Of a stretch of 7,381 nucleotides of DNA, positions 1 through 7,381 are shown piece after piece. This DNA is from an uncultured Ureaplasma sp. (GTDB taxonomy: Bacteria > Bacillota_I > Bacilli_A > Mycoplasmatales > Mycoplasmoidaceae), in contig CAJUTA010000031.1 in the NCBI GenBank assembly GCA_910589685.1, positions 1 through 7,381 on the forward strand, in the 5' to 3' direction. The notes under the pieces are model-generated. The model worked only from the letters and a program-made list of their open reading frames with translations. It was not told where the DNA came from and made no database searches. Position 1 is the first letter of the stretch; every line of letters starts with the position of its first letter. The translations under genes and the position numbers were made by a program.

Positions 1-1079
1 CTGAAATTATCTTTGTCTTCAGCAGGAGCAATAATAACACCATCTAATTTAAAATCATCTATTTTATTACAATCTAAATTAGAAATTTTAATTCATTCAA
101 TATTTAAATTTACACCCAATTTATACGATGCTAATTCTAAAGATGAGCGAACTGAAAAATAAGCATCATGTAATTCAACATTTTCACCAATAATCCCAAT
201 GTTTAATAATTTGTCTTTTTTTGAACGAATAGTGTTTGTAAAATTAATTCATTCATTGAAATTATCTTTGAATTTACTAATTCCAAAGTGTTTGAAAATA
301 CAATCATAAATTTTTTGATTATAAAGCTCTTCTGGCAAAAAATATGTTGATTCTAAATCCATACATTCATACATATTTTCTTTTGGAATAGCAGTTAATA
401 AAGATAGTTTATTTCTTGTTTCAGAATCAATTATTTCGCTACTACGTAATAATAAAATATCTGGATTTATTCCTAATGAACGTAATGTTTTTATAGAATG
501 TTGAGCTGGTTTAGTTTTTAATTCTCCAACTACTGATGCAACTAAAATTAATGGAACACAATGAGCAAATAAAACATCTTTTTTATGTAATAAACCAAAC
601 TCATTTATTGCTTGAATAAATGGTAATGACTCAATATCGCCCACTGTTCCGCCAATTTCAACAATGGCAAAATCAGCTTTGCTAGTTTCAGCTAATTTAT
701 TTAATTTACTAATAATTTGGTTAGTTATGTGTGGTATTACTTGTATAGTTTTTCCATTATATAGTCCTGCACGTTCTTGAGATAAAACTTCTGAATAAAT
801 TCTTCCTGAAGTTACAGTAGAATACATATTTAAATCACTATCAATAAATCTTTCATAGTTACCAAGATCTAAGTCTGCTTTGGCTCCATCTTTTGTAATA
901 AATACTTCACCATGTTGAAGAGGAGAAATAAACATTGGATCAATATTTAAATATGGATCCAATTTTTGCATGATAACACTGAAGCCAAGTTGTTTAAGAA
1001 TACGACCAATGCTACTTGCGGTTATTCCTTTCCCTAAAGAAGAATAAACTCCACCGGTTACAAAAATAAATTTAGTCAT
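1..1079 (-). CDS. pyrG: CTP synthase, N-terminal 359 residues (C-terminus outside window)
   Basis: Makes CTP from UTP, ATP and glutamine or ammonia in the cytoplasm, the last step of pyrimidine nucleotide synthesis. Family signatures visible: VTGG at 7-10 and SSLGKG at 13-18 (P-loop, K17); QKLDPYLN at 38-45; QHGEVF at 55-60; DLDLG at 69-73 (D71 corresponds to E. coli Mg ligand D72); EIGGTVGDIES at 141-151 (E141 corresponds to E140); KTKPAQHS at 188-195 (UTP/CTP contact region). UGA must be read as Trp at residues 277 and 329. The linker leads into a glutaminase domain recognisable by GENVELHDAY (298-307). Two oddities: the near-invariant DPGTMSP reads DPMFISP (47-53), and the glycine-rich GGFGxRG loop after DGVIIAP (346-352) is replaced by AEDKDNF. 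ATG at 1079 is preferred to an upstream in-frame GTG (1088) because the family starts at this point; an AGGA lies 12 nt upstream. The gene follows rel by 62 nt on the same strand with no obvious terminator between, so a shared transcript is likely. The catalytic Cys would lie just beyond the left edge. Confidence 0.95.
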
Positions 1080-1141
1080 AATATCCACACATCCTATTAG
1101 TTACATTCAAATTATTTAAAAATATTATTTTAACTTAACAT

Positions 1142-3301
1142 TTAAAAACTTAACTTAGTTTTAATATTTATTTCTTGATTTAACTCTACAAATGCTGCTT
1201 TTATTGAATTTATATGAGAAGTATAAATAATAATTTTTATATTACAAATTGATGAATTTTTATTTTTAGCAACTATTAATTCATTAATTAAATTGTCATA
1301 TTTTTTTAATTTTGTTGCAATTATATTTCCAACACTTGGCATTCAAATTGCAGAAAATTCCAATTCATAACGGAATTTTCTTGGTTTTTCTAATAAAGCA
1401 TTTTCATTTCAAGTCAATGGTAATAATTTTGCTTTTGTCTGTTTTTTTAAATTTGAACAATTGTAATTATGAACTTGTAATATTCCATTTTTATCAATAA
1501 TTCCAACTACACTAGTACCTGGTACTTTATTGCAACATTTTGGAAATTGAAGATCAGAAAAATAAAGTCCTTCAATTTTATTAAAGTAAAATTCTTTTTT
1601 GATTTTTACTGATAATAAATTATTTTCTAGTAGTGAATTAAATGCTTTTCTACGAATTTGTTTACGCTTGTCAAATAATTTGTAAAACTCTTCATTTTCA
1701 AATAATTGTGGAGTCACATTATCTAAAAATTCTTGTATTGTTTCAACACTAACTTTCTTTTTAATTTTTTTAGTAGCTTCTTCATCACCTATATAATTTT
1801 CCTTTAAAATTTCTCGTGCTTTTTTAAAGAAATCATTTTCAGTAACAATTTTGCTATTAAACTCATTTTTTAAGATTTCTTTTATTCCTTCAATTGTTAC
1901 ATGGAAATTAGTAAATTTTAATCATTTTCTATTGATTTCAATTTTTTCAGAATAATTAAATTTAACTACATCTTGCGGCTTTAATAAATTATCAAAACTC
2001 ACTGGTTTTCCATTAACAATAATCTTTTTTAAAAATTTAAAAGAATTATTATTGTATCGATATGCAAGATCAATACAACGTGTTTTATTATTAACAGTGT
2101 ATGGTTTTTCATCATTGATAATAATTACACTAAAAATATTGTCATTTGTAATACCACGGATATTACTCTCTGTTTTTTCTTGTAAGTTATTGATTTCTTC
2201 AACTAAGAATTTAGTTGGTAAATCACTTTTATAATCATTTGTTTCTTTATAGTTTCAATGAGCAGCTATACCATTTTCAGCAAGTAAATCCATTGCTTGA
2301 GTTCTAATTTGAATTTCAATCAATGCTTGATCTTTAATAATTGTTGTGTGAAGCGATTGATAATAATTAAATTTTGGCATTGAAATATAATCTTTAAAAG
2401 CATTGCTAATAAAGATAAAATTCATATGAATTAATCCTAATGTTGTATAACAATCTAAATTATTATTTGTAATTATTCTAATTGCATAAATATCATGAAT
2501 ATCGTTTATTCTATATCCCTTTTCTAATTTTTCGTATGTTGAATAAATACCTTTTATTCTTTTTTTCAATGTATATCCCATTGAATAAGAATCTAAAATT
2601 CCAATAATTTTATTTGTAGCTTCTTCTCAAATATTATGATAGCTATTTTCGATATTATTTATAATTTGTTTTGTTTGATCATAAGCTTCTTTATTTAAGA
2701 CTTCAAATGACATATCTAGTAAATTTGTTTTTAATCGATACATCCCAAGTCTTCCTGCAACCTTTGCATATACATTTAAAGTTTCATCAGCAATTTGAAT
2801 TTGCTTATGTCGTGGCAAAAAACTAATGGTAGACATATTATGGAATCGATCAGCAAGTTTTACTATCATAGCTCGAATATCATGTGACATAGACAACAAA
2901 ACTTGTATTAAATACTCATTTTCATTTTTCTTTTTGTTCATGCCACGATTTTCTTTACTAAACAAATTTACTTTTGTAACATAATTTACTAATTGACAAA
3001 TATCATCACCAAACAATTCTATAATTTCATCATCAGATGTTTGTGTATCTTCTAAGACATCATGCAATAGTCCTGTAACAATTGTTTTGATATCCATATT
3101 TCACGAAACTAAAATTTTTGCAGTTGCAATTGGATGGATAATGTATGGTTCTCCGGATTTTCGAAATTGTCCATCATGTTTTTTTGTAGCAAAAAACGCT
3201 GCTTGTTTAACAATCTCAATATCACTTTCTTTGAATCTATGTTCTTTACAATCTTTTAATAGAGAATCTATTTGATTTTTAATTTCTGTTTTATTTTCCA
3301 C
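1142..3301 (-). CDS. rel: Bifunctional (p)ppGpp synthetase/hydrolase, Rel/SpoT family (719 aa)
   Basis: Makes and degrades the stringent-response alarmone (p)ppGpp; cytoplasmic and, by family, ribosome-associated. The frame stays open throughout if six UGA codons are read as Trp (including residues 67, 225, 349 and 631). Domains in order: HD hydrolase (about 25-190) with RK (47-48), H56, HD (80-81), ED (84-85) and ADRFHNM (150-156), all key residues present; synthetase (about 240-350) with RIKGIYSTYEK (248-258), DIYAIR (270-275), AFKDY (301-305), YQSLHTT (314-320), EIQIRT (329-334) and AAHW (346-349); TGS (about 388-450) with IDLAYRY; a zinc-finger/conserved-cysteine domain with CCNKVPG (589-595) and C615; and a C-terminal ACT domain (about 640-719). 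Length is normal for long Rel proteins. AFKD resembles the RXKD motif of bifunctional enzymes more than the EXDD of RelA-only synthetases, though its first Arg is Ala. The start is GTG, with GGAG 8 nt upstream; an in-frame TAG lies a few codons further up. Stop is TAA. Confidence 0.95.
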
Positions 3302-3333
3302 TCAATTAACTCCAAAATAAAACTATAGTCATA

Positions 3334-3354
3334 TATAATATTATTTTATATATT
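3334..3354 (+). promoter_or_regulatory. Candidate -10 elements for secDF-apt
   Basis: Two plus-strand -10-like hexamers, TATAAT (3334-3339) and TATATT (3349-3354), lie 40-60 nt upstream of the secDF ATG. Neither has a convincing -35 at 16-18 bp, which is common in mollicutes where the -10 dominates. A promoter must lie in this 92-bp divergent gap, because the upstream gene is on the other strand. Which hexamer is used cannot be decided from sequence. Confidence 0.3.
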
Positions 3355-3373
3355 AATTTAGATTAATTAGCAA
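3345..3373 (-). promoter_or_regulatory. Candidate rel-pyrG promoter
   Basis: Read on the minus strand, TTGCTA (3373-3368) and TATAAA (3350-3345) are separated by 17 bp, the ideal spacing for a vegetative sigma-factor promoter. A start about 7 nt downstream would give a leader of roughly 35-40 nt before the rel GTG, including its GGAG site. The region is so AT-rich that -10-like hexamers are common by chance; the -35 match and the spacing are what favour this one. It overlaps the presumed secDF promoter. Confidence 0.4.
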
Positions 3374-3393
3374 TACAATAGACTTTCAACAAA

Positions 3394-6300
3394 ATGAAAA
3401 AAAATAAGAAAATATTATCTAAATTTTTTTTATGGTCATCTTTAGTAGGGTTGTGTGCCGGTGGTGCGGTAGCAATTGGTTTTGGTGTTGCAAATTTTGT
3501 TAAATATGGTTCAAAAAATAAAGGAACTGGTTATTCTGATTCATTGCAAACTAAATTGCAAGTTGGAATAGACACAAATAATTCAAATTTAGAAAATGAT
3601 TTAAATTTAATTGAATCTATCGGAAATAAAGTTTCATTGGTTGCAACTAATATTAATGCAAATGAAATTCAAGTTCAAAGTGGAATAAATCCTGATTCTT
3701 CATTAATTCCAAATAATCCAAATTTAGTAATTGGCGATATTTTTTTAAATACTGAAGTAAATTTATACAAATTTAATTTCAATTTTAATGTTGATGGTGA
3801 TGAAAAAACAACTGATTCAGAAAAAGCAAACTTACAAGCAAAATTAGATTTAGAAAAATTAAATTTATATCTTACTTTAATTCAAAATAATTCATATCAA
3901 TTAATAAATAATGTAAATTTGCCAAATTCTAGTTCTAAATTAGAAAATGTCAATTTTGGTAATATATATAATTTAAACACATCTGGCGGAACAAAAGATA
4001 GCTCTGCATTTTTACAAAATGAAAAAATGATGTTTAGTTTAAAAGAACGAACTGATAATGTAGAAAAAAATTGAGATTTATCTGATTTTCAAAAACAATT
4101 CACAAGTGTTTACAATTGAGACGGAGATTTATCAGAAACAACATACCGTCAAGTTATTAATAATTTTGAAAGTGATGAGAGTAATTCTAGTAAGAAAAAA
4201 GAAGCTCCAAATGATAGCTATATTTTATGAAAAAATCGTAATGGATTAATAAATCTATTGCAAATTTTAACCACAATTTCATATTTAAATGAAACATTAA
4301 ATATTTCAAATGATGAAATAGATCAAAGTATTAAAACACGTGTTAATTCATTATATTCTTCATTATCTGCAAATGGTGACTATGATTCTTTTATGAAATG
4401 ATGTGGAAAAAGAAATGATGTTCCTATTAGTCAAATTATGTCTAGTCTATATTTGGCACAATCAATAGATTTTGGTTTGACAAGCAACAATAATGTTGAT
4501 CCGCTATTAGAAATTTTAAATAGCTACTACATATATAAAAGTAGTACGGATGGAAAAATTCCATATGAAAGTTATGAATTCTTATATTCATGAAATTTAA
4601 ATGGTGATACATTAATTTCGCCATATTTAGCATCAATTGATTATTACAATTGATTCGATTTCTTTCCAAGTTTAGCAACTAAAGAACAAAAAAAAGACAA
4701 AGAATATTTGAAAAATAACTATTTTTCAAATGCTTTAGATGTCAATTGAACAGTTTCAAAATTTGGAGCAAGTGATGTAAGAACTGCTGTTAATTTTGCT
4801 AATAACGCATATATTGACAAACAATTTATGAACTATTACTTATTAAAGAGTTCGGTTAATGGTGATTATGTCTATAAAAATATAAATAGAGCTAAACTTG
4901 TTTATAAACAAATGTTTAATGGATTTATTGAAAATACAGTTTCTTTAATTCCTAGCAAATATAATAATTCAATTATTGGTGTAGATAGTTTCAGTAGTGG
5001 AATTATTGCTTTTGGTATTTTAATTTTAATCATTGCAATTGTTGTTAGTATTTTATATAGAATACCAGGAGTCTTTCTTGGATTATCATTATTTGTTTCG
5101 CAAGGAATAACTTTATTAGTTCTTAGTAGTTTATCTATAACAATAACAATTAATACATTATTTGCATTTATTTCTGCATTATTCTTGCCATTAATTCCAT
5201 TTGTATATGGATTCTTAAAACTAAAAGATGCAATTAATTCAAAGAAATTGAACATTAATAATTCTTTTAAAGTTTTCTTAAGTTCATATGTTTGAATGTC
5301 AATATTGACTTATTCAATTCCATTAATTGTTTCATTAGTTGCTTTATTATTCGGGCAATATCAAATAAAATCATTTGGAGCTATTTTAATTATTGCAAAC
5401 TTTAATAGTTTTATTATTTGTTTTGCATTCTTCTTGATTTTAGTTATGATTTCATATTATTTATTTATCAAAACTAAACCTAAATTAATTTTGAATTCGA
5501 AAGATATAAAATCTTTGTCATCAATTCATAATGTCACTTCATTTGATATTAATATTCCAGAAGAAAATAATATCCAGTCTAAATGAATTAGCAAAATTAA
5601 TGATCAAATTGCTAATGGATTATTAACTAAAAAATGATGAACTTATTTAATTCTTGGAATTTTAGTTGGTTTAAGTATTATTGGAATAATTCTATTAGTA
5701 ACTTTAAATAACAATGTTATAAACTTCAAATATACAAAACAACTTGTATTGACTTATTCTATAGACAATCAAGATCAAGTTGCTAATGTTGAAACATTTA
5801 TAAATAAATTAGCTAATAGTATGAATGTTAAATGAGACTATATTTATACGTATCAATTAGATAATGGAATGTGACAAAAAGTTTTAATTTCTAATTCTAA
5901 TTTAAATATTAATCAAGTTTTTGATAGTGTCAACGCAATAGATCCGACATGAAAAAATTCTTTATCATTTAGAGTAAATAATGCTTATTTTGCTTCACTT
6001 TTATTCAATAATGGAATAAATTGTTTACTAATTAGTTTAGCTTTCATTGCAATCTTAAACTTATTTATGTTCAATATTATAAATGTTGTTCCAATGTTTG
6101 TAATGCAATTAATTATTAATATTGTGATGATTGGTATTATTGGATTATTCCAAATTCCAATTAACTTAAATGTTATTGAATCATATATCGTGTTATTTAT
6201 TATTAGCAATGCATTGATTAGCATGATTGTATTCAATGTTAAAAAATCATTTAACTTGAAAAAAAGACATACAACAAATGAAATATATGATTTTACTGTG

Positions 6301-6600
6301 AAACAAATCAAAGAAATATTAACAGTAGTTTTAATATTATTAATTGGATTCTTATTAATAAATATTTACATGTTAATTTTCGACTCAGCAATAAACTTAT
6401 TTAATTATTTAATTAATGGATTAATTAATATTTATGGTGTAACAATTGCTATTATATTAATACCATTCTGATTCACATGAACAATGTATTTAAGAGAAAA
6501 ATATTTAGCACATACACTAAATAATAATTTAGTAAATCAAAAGCATAAATGATATGATAAAGTTGATGAGCAAATTATTGCTGGAATAAATCATAATTAA
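3394..6600 (+). CDS. secDF: SecDF-like fused Sec translocon accessory membrane protein (1068 aa)
   Basis: Predicted partner of SecYEG that helps pull secreted proteins across the membrane. The frame is open for 1068 residues if 17 UGA codons are read as Trp (only one UGG, residue 14). Topology matches SecD plus SecF fused. SecD half: basic start and TM1 (about 11-35), a large outside domain (about 38-525), then five TM segments (about 535-555, 558-578, 586-607, 632-653, 660-690). SecF half: a cytoplasmic linker, TM7 (about 750-772), a smaller outside domain (about 775-865), then five more TM segments to about 1025. Best sequence support: LYRIPG at 554-559 (SecD 'YRLPG' after TM2) and LLFGQYQIKSFG at 651-662 (SecD 'FG...KGFA'). 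The outside domain is Asn/Ser-rich, and I see no clear P1 signature in it. The segments matching SecD 'GMAVDANV' and SecF 'YSINDTVV' carry no Asp. No Shine-Dalgarno is visible before ATG 3394. apt follows after 8 nt, so the two form an operon. The family call rests on topology and by-eye motifs; another large mollicute membrane protein remains possible. Confidence 0.75.
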
Positions 6601-6608
6601 GGTTAACT

Positions 6609-7127
6609 ATGTTATTTAATGAAATTAAAGACAAGATAGTAAATGTTAAAGATTTTCCAAAAAAAGGAATTAATTTTAAAGATATAACTCCATTGTTTTT
6701 GGAACCGAAATTAGTTAATAAAACAATCAAAGAAATGAAAAAAATTGCAAAAGAATTTAAATATGATGTGATTGTTTCGCCTGAAATGCGTGGCTATTTA
6801 TTTGGTATTCCTTTGTCATTAAAAGCAAATAAACCATTTGTCTTTATTCGAAAAAAAGGAAAATTACCAAGAAAAACAATTTCCATTGATTATGATTTAG
6901 AATACAATTCAACATCATTGGAAATTCATAAAGATGCGATAAAACAAGGTCAAAGAATTCTTATTGTAGATGATCTTTTAGCAACTGGCGGAACAACAAA
7001 TGCAATTGTTGAATTAGTTAAAAAATGTGGAGCTGAAGTTATAGGAAATTTAGTTCTAATTGAGCTTGTTGATCTTAAAGGCAAAGATAAATTAAGTGTG
7101 CCTGTAAGATCACTTATTAAATATTAA
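6609..7127 (+). CDS. apt: Adenine phosphoribosyltransferase (172 aa)
   Basis: Converts adenine and PRPP to AMP and pyrophosphate (purine salvage, cytoplasmic). This matters in organisms that typically cannot make purines from scratch. Length is typical of the family. Visible signatures: the N-terminal FPKKGINFKDITPLF (16-30, matching the family 'FPkpGI.F.DITpl'), SPEMRGYLFG (57-66) in place of the usual 'EaRGfifG', RKKGKLP (81-87), and the PRPP-binding motif ILIVDDLLATGGTT (117-130) with its DD pair and TGGTT loop intact. There is no UGA codon because the protein contains no Trp. The ATG starts 8 nt after the secDF stop. The only ribosome-binding candidate, AAGG (6599-6602), overlaps that stop, so translational coupling to secDF is likely. 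Ends in TAA (7125-7127). Confidence 0.96.
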   Translation: MLFNEIKDKIVNVKDFPKKGINFKDITPLFLEPKLVNKTIKEMKKIAKEFKYDVIVSPEMRGYLFGIPLSLKANKPFVFIRKKGKLPRKTISIDYDLEYNSTSLEIHKDAIKQGQRILIVDDLLATGGTTNAIVELVKKCGAEVIGNLVLIELVDLKGKDKLSVPVRSLIKY

Positions 7128-7148
7128 AAATTTAAGTTATTTTTTAAT
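7123..7148 (+). terminator. A/T-only inverted repeat at end of apt, weak terminator candidate
   Basis: ATTAAAAA (7123-7130) and TTTTTAAT (7141-7148) are perfect 8-bp inverted repeats around a 10-nt loop, spanning the apt stop codon. The stem has no G-C pair and no T-run follows it, so it would be a poor intrinsic terminator, and such repeats arise easily by chance here. Transcription may well continue into the next ORF. Confidence 0.2.
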
Positions 7149-7169
7149 TATTTGTTAGGAAATTATGCA

Positions 7170-7381
7170 ATGGATAAACAAAAATTAGAAGAAATAAAAA
7201 ACCAAATAATTAAACAAATTAAAAATAAAAATGTAGTAATTTTTGCTCCAAATAGATGTTATAAAACGACTTTATCTAAAAAAATAATTCAAATAAACAA
7301 AATTTTAGTTCATTAAATTCAAATAATTTTTGGTGCTCTGCAAAATAAAGAAAAAGTTATATTTATAAGAGCATATAGCAA
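7170..7381 (+). pseudogene. Short or interrupted ORF with P-loop-like motif, runs off right edge
   Basis: ATG at 7170 has a reasonable ribosome-binding site (AGGA at 7157-7160, 9 nt upstream) and opens 48 codons to TAA (7314-7316). The product is Lys/Ile/Asn-rich and includes VVIFAPNRCYKTTLSKKI (22-39). This resembles a nucleotide-binding P-loop ('xPNRSGKTTL'), but the residues before Lys are Cys-Tyr rather than Ser/Gly-Gly, so the Walker A Gly is missing. After the TAA the same frame stays open for the remaining 65 nt (21 codons, IQIIFGALQNKEK...), while both other frames hit stops. This suggests one reading frame broken by an in-frame stop, but a genuine 48-aa protein is possible. I do not recognise the family. 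It begins 42 nt after apt on the same strand and may be read from the secDF-apt transcript. Confidence 0.4.

Noticed and set aside
1086..1088. In-frame GTG as an earlier pyrG start
   Set aside because: It lies only 3 nt from the AGGA, and the family's N-terminus matches the ATG at 1079.
1080..1141. pyrG leader attenuation as in Bacillus (G-run slippage plus terminator)
   Set aside because: No initial G-run and no GC-containing hairpin is present in the 62-nt rel-pyrG gap.
1145..1162. Six-bp hairpin (AAAACT/AGTTTT) at the 3' end of rel as a terminator before pyrG
   Set aside because: It has one G-C pair, lies inside the rel coding region and has no T-run on the minus strand; it is not distinguishable from chance.
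1142..3301. Apparent series of separate short ORFs and in-frame stops suggesting a degraded rel gene
   Set aside because: Every interruption is a UGA in one constant frame, and reading it as Trp restores all Rel domains in order.
3433..3465. Possible lipoprotein signal (LVGLC) near the SecDF N-terminus
   Set aside because: The residue before Cys is Leu, whereas a lipobox needs Gly, Ala or Ser there; the segment fits an uncleaved TM1.
4902..5255. Minus-strand 117-aa open frame inside secDF (likewise 5985-6311 and 4442-4678)
   Set aside because: These are antisense shadows of the hydrophobic secDF coding sequence, without a ribosome-binding site or recognisable motifs.
1..7381. tRNA or rRNA genes, CRISPR arrays, insertion sequences or phage-like genes
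   Set aside because: I saw no cloverleaf, regularly spaced direct repeats, transposase motifs or terminal inverted repeats; nearly all bases are in housekeeping genes.

Overview
The window is very AT-rich and reads as coherent proteins only if UGA means tryptophan. The long genes would otherwise be cut into short pieces. With UGA = Trp they become full-length CTP synthase (running off the edge), Rel (719 aa) and a SecDF-like protein (1068 aa). This genetic code, the low GC, AT-only regulatory elements and tight gene packing point to a mollicute (Mycoplasma/Ureaplasma-type bacterium). The order rel / SecDF-like protein / apt recalls, from memory, the same neighbourhood in the Mycoplasma genitalium lineage; this was not checked against a database.

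Layout. Minus strand: rel (1142-3301), a bifunctional (p)ppGpp synthetase/hydrolase, is followed after 62 nt by pyrG (1-1079, C-terminus beyond the left edge), so the two are probably co-transcribed. Plus strand: secDF (3394-6600), a fused two-module membrane protein, is followed after only 8 nt by apt (6609-7127), adenine phosphoribosyltransferase. The two transcription units diverge from a 92-bp AT-rich region (3302-3393) that must hold both promoters. After apt, 254 nt hold an A/T-only inverted repeat and the start of a short, apparently interrupted ORF with a P-loop-like motif that reaches the right edge.

How the genes fit together: Rel controls the guanine-nucleotide alarmone, PyrG makes CTP from UTP, and Apt salvages adenine to AMP, so three of the four recognisable genes act in nucleotide metabolism or its control. 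SecDF is the odd one out, an accessory protein of the Sec translocon.

This looks like an ordinary mollicute housekeeping region, and I see no new multi-gene system. The points most worth a second look are inside individual proteins. The membrane segments of SecDF lack the acidic residues expected for proton coupling. PyrG lacks the glycine-rich oxyanion loop of its glutaminase domain and has an altered DPGTM motif. A broken-looking P-loop ORF follows apt.
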